A stretch of 64,000 bases of DNA. It comes from Anthropogastromicrobium aceti. Its GTDB lineage: Bacteria; Bacillota; Clostridia; Lachnospirales; Lachnospiraceae. A program made the translations under genes and the position numbers. The notes below the pieces were generated by a model. That model saw only the letters and a program-made list of their open reading frames with translations. It was not told the DNA's origin and ran no database searches. Numbering within the stretch: the first letter of the stretch is position 1; each line of letters opens with the position of its first letter. Below, in pieces: positions 31,417-40,600 of this stretch. The stretch lies in NCBI RefSeq assembly GCF_025567095.1, contig NZ_JAOQJH010000018.1; one strand, written 5' to 3'.

Positions 31417-34400
31417 ATGAGAAGAAGACGATTTATGACACCGGCAGTAGTGGCGATGCTTTTTGTGAACACAATAATACAGAATGCACCAGCAGAGCAG
31501 ACCGTTGAGACAGAAGCGCAGGAAAAGGAGGTAAAAGTAAACAGTCAGACAACACAAGCAGCGCAAAGTCTGGAGGAGGCGAAGGTAAATCTTGATCAGG
31601 CAAAGGAAAATACACGTCAGGCACAATCAGCGATGGAAAAAGCAGATCAGGAGGTAAAAGACGCACAGAAAGTCAAGGTCGATGCAGAGGCGGCACAAAC
31701 GGAAGCAGTACAAAAGGAAGCAGCAGCAAAAGAAGCAGTTGAGCAGGGATTTTCTGAGAACAAGATGCAATTTGAAAGCGAACTGCAGGCAGCAAATGAT
31801 GAGGAATCGGCAGTGCAGACAAAAAAGGAAGCTGCCGATGCAGCACTTAAAGATGCACAGTCGAAAAAAGCGAAGGCCCAGACAAGTCTTTCTGAGGCCC
31901 AGAAAAAATATGATGAAGCAATTGCTAAAAATGGTGAGCTGACGCAGGCAGATGTCGATCAGGCGAACACGGATGCAGAGGAAGCAAAAAATGCGGTGAC
32001 AGAGCAGGAGCGTCAGGTAGAATCCGCACAGAAAGAAGCAGATGCAGCAAAACAGGCTTTGGATGACGCAGAGAAAGAGAGAGCACAGGCAGAAGCCGAT
32101 GTGCAGGCGGCAAAAGAAGAAAGGGATGCAGCTAAGCAGACTTATTTACAGGAAGCAGAGAAGTCATCCGAGTCCGACAGCAATGTAAAATCTGCTCAGG
32201 AAGCAGCCCAAAACGCACAGAAGAAATTTGATGAAGCAAAGTCCGCAGCGGATGATTTGAAGGTACAGCAATCCAAAAAGCAGCAGGATCTTTTGGATGC
32301 ACAGGCTGCAGCGGATGAGGCAGCTAAGACCTACCAGTCTGTCAAACAGAAGCTTGAGGAAAATGAACAGGCAAAGTCTGCGTTAGAGCAGGCCAAGAAA
32401 AATGTTACCGTGGCAGATGATGTCTGCAGTAAAGCGCAGACGNNNNNNNNNNNNNNNNNNNNNNNNNNNNNNNNNNNNNNNNNNNNNNNNNNNNNNNNNN
32501 NNNNNNNNNNNNNNNNNNNNNNNNNNNNNNNNNNNNNNNNNNNNNNNNNNNNNNNNNNNNNNNNNNNNNNNNNNNNNNNNNNNNNNNNNNNNNNNNNNNN
32601 NNNNNNNNNNNNNNNNNNNNNNNNNNNNNNNNNNNNNNNNNNNNNNNNNNNNNNNNNNNNNNNNNNNNNNNNNNNNNNNNNNNNNNNNNNNNNNNNNNNN
32701 NNNNNNNNNNNNNNNNNNNNNNNNNNNNNNNNNNNNNNNNNNNNNNNNNNNNNGTGGAGCAGGGATTTTCTGAGAACAAGACGCAATTTGAAAGCGAACT
32801 GAAGATGGCAAAGAATGAGGAATCGGTAGCGCAGACAAAAAAGGAAGAAGCCGATGCAGCACTTAAAGATGCACAAGCGAAAAAAACAGATGCCGAAACG
32901 GAGTGTTCCAAAGCCCAGAAAAAATATGATGACGCAATTTATAAAAATGGTGAGCTGACGCAGGCAGATGTCGATCAGGCGCAGAATGCAGAGAAAGAAG
33001 CAGAAAATGCGGTGAAAGAGCAGGAGCGTCAGGTAGAATCCAAACAGACAGCAGCCGATGCAGCAAAACAGGCATTGGAGACTGCAAAACAGGAGTTTGA
33101 TAATCTGGGGGGCGCACAGGCACTGCGGGATGCAGAAAGCAAAAAAACGACTGCTCAGAAAAATGTAGAGCAGGCTGAAAAAGATAAAGATCAAACACAG
33201 CAGAATTTAGAGGCAGCACAGAAAGAACTGGAAAATGTACAAAACCAGCTTAACAGTGCACAGAAAGCGTTGCAAACCAGTACAACTGCAAAGACAGCAG
33301 CGGATAATGAATTAAAAGATGCGCAGGATCAGAAAGCTTACGTCGAGACGTTGCAGAAGGATACCGATGACAGAAAAATTCAGTGTGAGACAGAGATCAA
33401 CAATTTGAAACAGAGCTTGAAAGAGTATGAGGGAAAAATTATAACTGAACAGTATTCATTGGATTCCTTAGAGAAAAAAATTAAGACAATAAATGACGAT
33501 TTGCAGAGAGAAGGGATCCCCCAATCAGAACGTGAATTTCTAGAGGCACAACTCGCTGCTACTCAGGAAAGTCGTGATGCTAGCAAGAACCAGCTTGATG
33601 CTTACATGGAAGAGTATAATAAGCTTACGAAAGAAAAAAAATCGTGGGAAAAGAATTTGGAAACTGTGAACGAGAATTTAGCGACTCTGAAGAAAATGCA
33701 AGCCGACGCAGATGAAAAGCTTCAGTCAGCCGAGACCGCGGTCAAACAAGCGCAGGCTGCTTTCGAAGAGGCTCAAAAAAAGTATGATGGGCTTACGACA
33801 CAGAAATCTGATCAGGAAACGCAAGTAAACGAATGTCAGACTCAATTAAAAGACAGAGAGAATGCCTTGCAGACAAAGCAGGATGAACTGAATGCAATCG
33901 AGAGCCAACTGAACATTTTGAAACAGGCAGAGGACGCGGTAAAGTCGGCAGAAAGTGAAAAGAAAAACAAGGAAGCAGAGCTTAGTAATAAGCAGCAGGA
34001 TCTTTTGGATGCACAGGCAGCAGCGGATGAGGCAGCTAAGACCTACCAGTCTGTCAAACAGAAGCTTGAGGAAAATGAACAGGCAAAGTCTGCGTTAGAG
34101 CAGGCCAAGAAAAATGTTACCGTGGCAGATGATGCCTGCAGTAAAGCGCAGACGGAGTATGATGCGTTGGTGCAGGCATGGAAGGAAAAACAGGCGGCGG
34201 CTGCGGCATTAAACGAAAAGCTTCAGGCAGCCCAATCGTGTGACTGGGAAAATGGAGACGAATTTGATGCGGCACTGGAACAATCTGACGAACGTTTTTC
34301 GGATTTAAACAAATTGATTCGCACCTATATTAAGGCAAAAGAGGCAAAGACTGCGGCAGCGCAGGATCTGCAGGAAGCTAAAAAAGCAGTGCAGGATGCA

Positions 34401-35747
34401 GACACGGCAAAAGCGGCAGCAGAACAAAAGAAAGCAGCAGCAAAAGAAGCAGTGGAGCAGGGATTTTCTGAGAACAAGACGCAGTTTGAAAGCGAACTGC
34501 AGATGGCAAAGAATGAGGAATTGGAAGCGCAGTCAAAAAAGGAAGCTGCCGATGCAGCACTTAAAGATGCGCAAGCGAAAAAAACAGATGCCGAAACGGA
34601 GCGTTCCAAAGCCCAGAAAAAATATGATGAAGCAATTGCTCAAAATGGTGAGCTGACGCAGGCAGATGTCGATCAGGCGAACACGAATGCAGAGGAAGCA
34701 AAGAAAGCATTGGAGGCAGCAAATGATGAGCTGGCAGCTGTACAGAAACAGCTTACCTCAGCACAAGAATTGCTGCAAAATTGTTCTGACAAGAAAAAAG
34801 CCGCAGACGAAGACTATGATGAGGCAGTCAAAAAAAATAAGCTCAATGGTCAACAGACATTAGAAGCAAAACAGCAGCTTGATGAAAAACAGACGGCATT
34901 GGACAATGCAAATGCAAAGTTGACACAGGCAACTGATGTTGAGACTAGCGCAGAAAAAGAGGCTGCAGCAAAAGATACAACACTTCAGCAAAAACAGCAG
35001 GCGCTTCAAACAGCGAAGGATGCGGCAGATTCAGCTGCAAAGACCAAAGAGTCTGTTCTGCAGTGCTTTGAAGCAAATGAGCAGGCAAAGCGAGAATTCG
35101 AACAGGCGAAGGAAGATGCTGCAGTAGCAGAAGATGCCTGCAAAAAGGCACAAAGTGAGGCAGACACCGCTTTGCAAATGTGGAATGAAAAACAGGCACT
35201 GGCTGCACAATGGAAAGTAAATCTGCAGGCACTTGCATCCTGCGATTGGGAGAATGGACAGGAATTTGATCTGTCTCTGGAAGAAGCAGATGAACGTTTC
35301 GTCAGACTAAATGAGTTGATTCGGGCATATATGCAGGCAAAGAAAAATCAAAAGGCAGCAGAAGATACAGCGGAAACGGCACAGGAATGGTACAGTCAGT
35401 TATGTGCAGCAGTGACGAAAGCAAAACAGGAGTATGCTGTCGCGCTGGCATACGAAGCAATTGCACAGGAGATATATGATTCCTTCTTAAAAGAACAGGA
35501 GACGAGCGAAGAAGAAAGCAGCTCATCTGAAGAATCCAGCGAAGAACAAACATCGCCATCAACCTCACAGGAATCACAGGCTCAGACTCAAACCCAGAGT
35601 CAGACGCCAAGCTCCAGTCAGGAAGAAAGCCAAATAAAAGATGTTGTTCTCGGAATTGAGGATTACAGTATGCTATTTGGATTGGGATTAGCAGGAGCAG
35701 GCGGCATGCTTCTCATCTGGCTGGCGTTAAAACTCAAGCGTATTTAA
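31417..35747 (+). CDS. Giant repeat-containing coiled-coil surface protein
   Basis: About 1440 residues once the internal gap is allowed for. An N-terminal signal segment (MRRRRFMTPAVVAMLFVNTI) is followed by an almost continuous Ala/Glu/Lys/Gln-rich coiled coil, then an acidic Ser/Glu stretch, a Gln/Thr/Ser linker, and one C-terminal membrane helix (GLGLAGAGGMLLIWLALKLK) with a basic tail. There is no LPxTG before the helix, so it is membrane-anchored rather than sortase-linked. Long modules recur: EQGFSENK...GELTQADVDQ three times, QQDLLDAQAAADEAAKTYQS twice, and CDWENG-x-EFD twice or more. The frame is broken only by the N-run at 32443-32753. The GTG at 32754 is not a start. The function is unknown; a surface spacer or adhesin stalk is the best guess. 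Confidence 0.85.
31738..31971 (+). repeat. Module A copy 1 of the coiled-coil gene
   Basis: Begins with codons for VEQGFSENK and ends near GELTQADVDQA. Close copies lie at 32754-32984 and 34452-34682. Confidence 0.85.
32280..32442 (+). repeat. Module B copy 1 of the coiled-coil gene
   Basis: Codes for QQDLLDAQAAADEAA through CSKAQT and is almost identical at DNA level to 33993-34154, with only about two differing bases. It runs straight into the assembly gap. Confidence 0.9.
32443..32753. other. Assembly gap (311 N)
   Basis: An unresolved stretch between two repeat modules. In the second copy the distance between the same flanks (34155-34451) is 297 bp, a multiple of three that keeps the frame. 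The 311 N shown would shift the frame, so the number is only an estimate of the gap size. Confidence 0.95.
32754..32984 (+). repeat. Module A copy 2 of the coiled-coil gene
   Basis: Same module as 31738-31971 and 34452-34682, starting immediately after the gap with GTGGAGCAGGGATTTTCTGA. Confidence 0.9.
33993..34154 (+). repeat. Module B copy 2 of the coiled-coil gene
   Basis: Near-identical to 32280-32442. It continues into the EYDALVQAWKEKQ and CDWENGDEFD segment that is missing from the first copy because of the gap. Confidence 0.9.
34452..34682 (+). repeat. Module A copy 3 of the coiled-coil gene
   Basis: Third copy of the EQGFSENK...GELTQADVDQ module, followed by a divergent coiled-coil stretch and a second CDWENG motif near 35240. 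Confidence 0.9.
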
Positions 35748-35761
35748 ACATTTTTTCCATC

Positions 35762-35801
35762 TTTAGGGGGCTGGTTAGTACACTAGCCCCCTAAACTTTT
35801 T
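35762..35801 (+). terminator. Terminator of the coiled-coil protein gene
   Basis: TTTAGGGGGCT (35762-35772) pairs perfectly with AGCCCCCTAAA (35785-35795); CTTTTTG follows. Confidence 0.92.
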
Positions 35802-35878
35802 GAAATCTGATATGGGAAATTTCAGTAAAAGAAAAACGAGAAGTTTACTAGTCAGAGCTAGCTGCAGCACCATTCCAC

Positions 35879-35908
35879 TTGTCAAATCCTAATTAAGTGT
35901 GATATACT
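35879..35908 (+). promoter_or_regulatory. Orphan promoter upstream of the IS605 insertion
   Basis: TTGTCA (35879-35884) and TATACT (35903-35908) with an 18-bp spacer. It would have driven the gene starting at 36022, now cut after 11 codons or fewer by the IS. Confidence 0.6.
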
Positions 35909-36021
35909 GCCCACAAATGGTCGTATTTGTGACGAAAGAACGAGGGGGGAGTTTGTTTTCGGAACAGATAATTATTTTTGCATAAAGATAAAAACGCGCA
36001 GAGCGCAGAAAAGAGGAAACA

Positions 36022-36054
36022 ATGGAGCTGATTCATTATTATGAGGATGTGAAC
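36022..36054 (+). pseudogene. First codons of an interrupted gene, probably beta-galactosidase
   Basis: AAGAGGAAACA precedes an ATG reading M-E-L-I-H-Y-Y-E-D-V-N, after which the IS605 right end begins and the frame stops soon (36096). The Y-Y-E-D start resembles the N-terminus of clostridial GH2 beta-galactosidases, and the C-terminal part of such an enzyme lies on the same strand beyond the IS (38181-38713). Linking the two is inference. Confidence 0.5.
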
Positions 36055-36300
36055 TACTCGGTCATAGAATGGCCGAGCATCCAAAGTTTCCCTTGAATAT
36101 CGATCATTCTATTTCCGCCCCTTTGAGAATAAGTCCACACTACACAATACGAATAGCACAGGCAGATCCTCTCCAGACAATCCATCTTACAGTCATGCCG
36201 TAAGAAGACAGTGGTAGTTCCTATGTTCTGCTCTAGTCACAGATGAGATCCTGCAGCATCATGTAAGATGTTACAGAGTCCCGTCTGCTTTCATGCAGAT
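36045..36300 (-). ncRNA. Candidate omega-RNA at the TnpB right end
   Basis: The 246 bases after the tnpB stop carry no gene and end in the right-end hairpin. In this family that region makes the omega-RNA whose 3' end guides TnpB to the flanking sequence. Here the guide would correspond to the target flank beyond 36045 (ATCCTCATAATA on the minus strand). The placement is by family rule, not by seen sequence identity. Confidence 0.5.
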
Positions 36301-37877
36301 GCTGCTTTTTTTTCTTCATATGCGATGTGTCGTTTTTCATATACGATTCGAATCGCATTCTGTAAATTCTTGTGACTGTATTGGTGTTCCTTACACAATT
36401 CCAGTATCTCTTTATCACCTGCCCGGTTTCTGATATTAACAGCACCAACGTGGTCTGCATCATCCTGATACCCGCAACTGGTACAGCAGAATCCTTTTGA
36501 GTGTCGGTTCTCTGCATTCAGATTGCTGCATACCGGGCATACCTGACTTGTAAAATCAGGTTCCACCTCAAAAAAGTCACATCCTTTTTGATTCAGTACT
36601 TCCATCAGCTTTCTTTGAAGCTTTCCGCGGGCAAATGTGGAAAACATTCCATTAACCTTACGGCTCTTATTAAATTCCTTAATGTCCAACTTCTCAATCG
36701 TAGTCAGTGTATCTTTGGAAATGCTGTCCACATAGGTTGTGACGGATTTCTTGATCTCGTGATCCAACAGCGCATAGTAGCAGCGCTTTTTGCGATACGG
36801 GGCTTTTGCCGTCTGAATCATTCGTTCAAGATGATCCATCTTTTTGATGAGAGAACGTCTCACATCCTCAGGCAGATCATGTTTTCTTAAAAAGTGCTTA
36901 ATCTTTCGTTTCTTGTTTCGAAGGCTCGCGAGCTCTGCAAAGGCAGGCTCTACCTCTTCATGATAAAAGTCAATTACCGGACTCATGGAACCGATTGCCC
37001 TTCCGTCAGATGTATGAAAACAGTCCGAGATTCCGGTATCCACTCCAATACAATTCGTTGTTGCAGGCTGCTGTCTGGCTGAATCATAGGACCAGCCAAT
37101 CCGAAGATTCCCTTTTCTCACCTGCATCAGAACAGTTCCTGCCATCTTATTATTCTGAATCTTATGTAAAAAATGGCCGCTGGTATCAATCGGGATCGTG
37201 ATTCTCTGTCTTGTTTTTAATGGATTTGTAATAATGATTACATAGGGCATTTTGGTATCTGTTGATTGTTCGATCTTCATTAAGCGTGAATCCAATGGAA
37301 CTGATACGAAACGAAGCTTTGGGACACGATACTCCAATGATTTTGAAGCATATCGCTCCTGAAACTCCAGCTGCAGATTTGAAAAATCCTTTTCCGACAT
37401 TTCATGAAGTTTTTTTGCACAGTCCTCATAAAACGTGCCTTCTATCTGTCGCATCGTTTCTTCCATCTTTTGCTTTGAGCATCCCATGACAGACATCGCA
37501 AACAATACTTTTGACTGTGCAAATATCCCCATACCTTCTGACAAAAGATCAAGTCGGATATTATTCAAATGCCCCGATACCTGCACGACTGCCGCATCAA
37601 ATGCATTCTGGCAAAATGCAGAATTGATTCCTTCTGGACGAATGGCTTTTTCCAGCTTTCGCATTTGGGGATCCTTCTTATCATTCTTTACCAGTTGAAG
37701 TACGATGTCAGGATTCTTTTCCAACAGCTCAATGTCACGATTGATCAGAGCAGTATACGAATTCTGCATCTGTCGTAACACGGCAAGCTTTTCTTTATTC
37801 GGCCGACCATACAGAAAAACACTCTTTGTAATGGTTGTCTGAAAAGAACTGTTCTTTTTCTTTCTTGCTTTTGGCAT
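36291..37877 (-). CDS. tnpB: RNA-guided endonuclease TnpB (IS605 OrfB family)
   Basis: A 528-residue protein, longer than the common 370-430 residues of TnpB. The RuvC-like site appears intact: Asp in GVDTGISDCF near 276, Glu in TTIEKLDIKEF near 394, and Asp in DDADHVGAVNIRNR near 472. The zinc ribbon has CPVC near 446 and CTSCGY. A basic N-terminal region (MPKARKKKNSS) precedes the wedge domains. AAGGAGGGGC precedes the ATG. TnpB is a guide-RNA nuclease and an ancestor of Cas12; here its guide RNA would come from the adjacent right end. Confidence 0.88.
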   Translation of the reverse strand: MPKARKKKNSSFQTTITKSVFLYGRPNKEKLAVLRQMQNSYTALINRDIELLEKNPDIVLQLVKNDKKDPQMRKLEKAIRPEGINSAFCQNAFDAAVVQVSGHLNNIRLDLLSEGMGIFAQSKVLFAMSVMGCSKQKMEETMRQIEGTFYEDCAKKLHEMSEKDFSNLQLEFQERYASKSLEYRVPKLRFVSVPLDSRLMKIEQSTDTKMPYVIIITNPLKTRQRITIPIDTSGHFLHKIQNNKMAGTVLMQVRKGNLRIGWSYDSARQQPATTNCIGVDTGISDCFHTSDGRAIGSMSPVIDFYHEEVEPAFAELASLRNKKRKIKHFLRKHDLPEDVRRSLIKKMDHLERMIQTAKAPYRKKRCYYALLDHEIKKSVTTYVDSISKDTLTTIEKLDIKEFNKSRKVNGMFSTFARGKLQRKLMEVLNQKGCDFFEVEPDFTSQVCPVCSNLNAENRHSKGFCCTSCGYQDDADHVGAVNIRNRAGDKEILELCKEHQYSHKNLQNAIRIVYEKRHIAYEEKKAASA

Positions 37878-37891
37878 AGCCCCTCCTTTCG

Positions 37892-38118
37892 TTAGTACTG
37901 TTTTGACTGGTGTTCAATATACTTGCGGATGGTTTCTTCTGAGATGTCCCCAATCGTTTCAAGGTAGTAAGAATGATTCAAAAGCTATCCTTTTCACAGC
38001 TGTTGGCGTAAGTCTGGAAACTTTTCGTACATCTCTCTGCGGTATTTTATCGACCAGGCAATATGATAATTGATGTTATACATGCAGGTACGTGCATGTT
38101 TTAGGTTATATTTTTCAT
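37892..38118 (-). pseudogene. IS605 transposase TnpA remnant with internal deletion
   Basis: On the minus strand, codons for YNLKHARTCMYNINYHIAWS then KYRREMYEKFPDLRQQL (the TnpA N-terminus) run into two stops, after which SYYLETIGDISEETIRKYIE and HQSKQY (the TnpA C-terminal helix) follow in the same frame. The middle, including the HUH motif and catalytic Tyr, is missing: about 75 residues remain of roughly 130-150. It ends 14 bp before the tnpB start. Confidence 0.85.
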
Positions 38119-38122
38119 ATAT

Positions 38123-38151
38123 ATTATATCATATAGTATACATATAGTCAA
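38123..38151 (-). promoter_or_regulatory. Promoter of the IS605 genes
   Basis: On the minus strand TTGACT (38151-38146) and TATAAT (38128-38123) are exactly 17 bp apart. It reads into the tnpA remnant and tnpB. Confidence 0.75.
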
Positions 38152-38180
38152 TAAACAATTAAAATATATTATACATACAG

Positions 38181-38713
38181 TATTGCTCGATCTTGAGGGA
38201 ACCATTTACCTTTCCTTAGATGGAAACTTTGACAAGGTATTCCCGTATCTTCCGCGATTTGGTCTTGGATTAAAGCTTCCAAACGATAAGACCGATGTAA
38301 CATACTACGGATATGGCCCATATGAAAGCTATTCCGATAAGCATCGTGCATCTTGGGTAGATCGTTTTGATACAACAGTTGATGATATGTTTGAGGATTA
38401 CGTTTTCCCACAGGAAAATGGAAGCCATTATAACTGTCAGTATGCATCTGTTGGAAATTTGTATGCAAAGGGCAAAAAGCCGTTCAGCTTCCAGGCATCA
38501 CGCTACAGTGAAAAGGAGCTTGACGAAAAGGCACATAACTTTGAGCTTGTTCCATCTGATGGTATTTACGTGGCGCTTGATTATAAGCAAAGCGGAATTG
38601 GCTCTAATTCCTGTGGTCCGAGACTGGCAGAGAAATATCAGCTTCGCGAAGAAAAAATTGAGTGGGAGATCAGCATTCGATTTGACAATAAGAATTATGT
38701 GAAAGTGCAGTAA
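38181..38713 (+). pseudogene. C-terminal fragment of a GH2 beta-galactosidase
   Basis: About 176 codons with no start of their own match the C-terminal domain 5 of LacZ-type enzymes: FPYLPRFGLGLKLP, YYGYGPYESYSDKHRASW, FPQENGSHYNCQYASV, FQASRYSEKELDEKAHNFEL and SGIGSNSCGPRLAEKY. The family is normally near 1000 residues, so over 800 are missing. The IS605 element lies directly before it, and codons resembling the N-terminus lie on the far side at 36022. The frame itself is open and little decayed, so the loss looks recent. Confidence 0.88.
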
Positions 38714-38756
38714 ATAAAAATATGGTTTTGAATATTTATATGAGGAGGAAACTTAG

Positions 38757-39628
38757 ATGCTTGCAGAATATCACGTAGGAAATCGAACCAGACTTTATGA
38801 AAAGCTTACGGCAGGAAGTCTTGTCGCTGTTTTTGCAGGAGAAAACACCTGAAAAACTGGCGATGAAGATTATATGTTCTTTGCAGACCGAAACTTTGTA
38901 TATCTGACAGGTTTAAAAACAAGTCGTCAGGCTGTTCTTCTTGCAGTAAAAGAAGCAGACGGCAGTGTGCATGAACAAGTGTATATTCTTCCTTCTGATG
39001 CATATGCAGAGCGTTGGACTGGTGCGAGAGTTAAGCCGCAGGAAGCAGAAGAAATTTCAGGGATTAGTTATATACGTTTTGTGGATGCATTTGAACGTGA
39101 TTTCAAGGCACTGGCTGTCAGCGGCCGTTACGAGAAATTGTATCTTGAGATGTCGGTGCTCAGTATGACGGACTAATCACTGATGTTTCTCGTGGATGGC
39201 CATGCAACGGTCATTTTTCAGAACGTCAGCGCACATTGTATGAGTGTGCACTTGCTACATCCAATTATATGTTTTCAATCATCCGTCCGGGCATGCGTAT
39301 GTCAGATGTTGATGCAACAATTCGTAAATACAATGCAGAGCGTCTGGTAGAAGCTGGAGTGATGAGCTCTGTCGATGAAGTCGGAACGTATATGTGGCAT
39401 GGCGGAGCACATCATATTGGCTATGATGTACATGACAGAGTAAAGCGGCCAGAAATCATAGCACCTGGTATTGTATTCTGTATAGATGTAGGTATTTACC
39501 ATGAAGAATGGGGAATTGGCTTCCGCCTAGAGGATAACTGTCTTGTTACAGAGGATGGCTGTGAAAATCTGTCCGCTGGCATTCCGCGTACAATAGAGGA
39601 TATTGAAGCAGCTATGCGCGGAGAGTAA
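38757..39628 (+). pseudogene. Broken M24 peptidase (aminopeptidase P paralogue)
   Basis: AGGAGGAA and an ATG start a frame like the aminopeptidase at 15061, with FFADRNFVYLTGLKTSRQAV, but TGA interrupts it after about 31 codons and again near 39174. A deletion with a frame change near 39150 removes roughly 80 residues. The rest resumes as QYDGLITDVSRG (first metal Asp pair), HGGAHHIGYDVHD and GIGFRLEDNCLV and ends normally at 39628. It follows the beta-galactosidase fragment by 43 bp. Confidence 0.9.
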
Positions 39629-39685
39629 AAAAATAATAAAATAGAGCATTTTTAGAAAAGTATAAATATTAGATTAATCGGCAAT

Positions 39686-39727
39686 AGCCGTCCAGAACAA
39701 ATATGATTTCATATCGTTCTGGGCGGC
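39686..39727. terminator. Strong hairpin between convergent units
   Basis: AGCCGTCCAGAAC (39686-39698) pairs with GTTCTGGGCGGCT (39715-39727, one G-U), with ATAT/ATAT inside. T-runs are weak on both sides. It overlaps the end of the permease gene on the minus strand. Confidence 0.65.
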
Positions 39728-39729
39728 TG

Positions 39730-40596
39730 TTATCCTTTTAATCCTTCTGTACTAATACCTTCAACAAGGTATTTTTGGAAAAATAGGAAGATAAGAAAGA
39801 TTGGAATGATGGATAGGGTGGACATAGCGAACATACTTCCCCAGTCAGACTGAGAAGAAGGATCAGAAAACATTTTTAGTGCGATGGATAGAGTATATTT
39901 TGCTGGAGAATTCAGATAAAGCAGAGCTCCGAAGAAGTCATCCCAACGCCACATAAAGGAGAAAATGGCGGTTGTGACGATAGATGGTTTGATCAGAGGA
40001 AGAATAATCCTTAAAAATATTCCATAATAAGTGCAGCCATCAATTCGGGCTGCTTCATCAAGTTCAGCTGGAATACCACGGATAAACTGCATATTCTGGA
40101 AAATGAAAAATGCTTGTCCAAAGAAATAAGGAACGGTTAGTGGTAGGATTGTGTTGACCCAGCCGAGTTGTTTGAAAATTAAAAATTGTGGAATCATAAT
40201 TACTTGAAAAGGCAGCATCATGGTAAGCATAACGCATGAAAACCAGAATCCTTGTCCACGAAAATGCAATCTAGCAAAGCCAAATGCAATAATAGCAGAA
40301 GAAAAGACGGCACCTATAGTTGCGATGATAGCAATAAGAAAGGAATTAGAAAAAAAGACACCAAACGTATAGCCACCGAATCCTTTCCAACCATTGATAT
40401 AATTTTCAAAGTGAATTGTATCTGGAATTAATCGGTATGATTCTCGAAAAATAGAACTACTTTCTTTGAAAGAGCTCATAACCATCCAAAGAAGCGGATA
40501 GATCATCAGGAAGCCAAACAAACATACAAGTACATGATAAAGAATATTATGAAAGCGCTTGCTTCGCTTCATTCCAAGTTTTCTTGATAAACTCAT
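39730..40596 (-). CDS. ABC sugar transporter permease, MalG type
   Basis: A membrane channel subunit of 288 residues with six helices and the EAA loop AELDEAARIDGCTYYGIFLR (about 186-205). The start at 40596 follows AGAGGTGAT, so the gene begins 5 bp after the upstream permease stop; a longer reading from 40650 would overlap it. Together with the MalF-type permease and the binding protein it forms a CUT1 importer. No ATPase is encoded here; a shared MsmK-type ATPase elsewhere is usual. Confidence 0.9.
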   Translation of the reverse strand: MSLSRKLGMKRSKRFHNILYHVLVCLFGFLMIYPLLWMVMSSFKESSSIFRESYRLIPDTIHFENYINGWKGFGGYTFGVFFSNSFLIAIIATIGAVFSSAIIAFGFARLHFRGQGFWFSCVMLTMMLPFQVIMIPQFLIFKQLGWVNTILPLTVPYFFGQAFFIFQNMQFIRGIPAELDEAARIDGCTYYGIFLRIILPLIKPSIVTTAIFSFMWRWDDFFGALLYLNSPAKYTLSIALKMFSDPSSQSDWGSMFAMSTLSIIPIFLIFLFFQKYLVEGISTEGLKG

Positions 40597-40600
40597 AATA

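Larger units (their letters stand above)
36045..38180 (-). mobile_element. IS200/IS605-family element with TnpB and decayed TnpA
   Basis: Oriented on the minus strand. At the right end a hairpin (CTCGG at 36072-36076 pairing with CCGAG at 36053-36057 in plus coordinates, with further pairing inside) is followed by TAGTTCAC ending about 36045, a typical IS605 terminus. The element holds a collapsed tnpA (37892-38118), an intact-looking tnpB (36291-37877) and a promoter at 38123-38151. The left boundary is approximate, just before the beta-galactosidase fragment resumes. Lacking a working TnpA, it can move only with help from another copy. Confidence 0.75.

Noticed and set aside
32754..32756. 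GTG as a start of a separate 997-residue gene
   Set aside because: It is only the first bases after the N-run and reads in the middle of a repeat module; no ribosome binding site is present.
32331..33194. Long minus-strand open frames across the coiled-coil gene
   Set aside because: They are antisense shadows of Ala/Glu/Lys-rich codons and partly consist of Ns.
31738..34682. CRISPR array suggested by regular repeats
   Set aside because: The repeats are long coding modules in one reading frame, with no short palindromic repeat and unique spacers; no cas genes are in the window.
36233..36517. Minus-strand frame of 94 residues at the tnpB end
   Set aside because: It overlaps the tnpB zinc-finger region in another frame and lacks a ribosome binding site.
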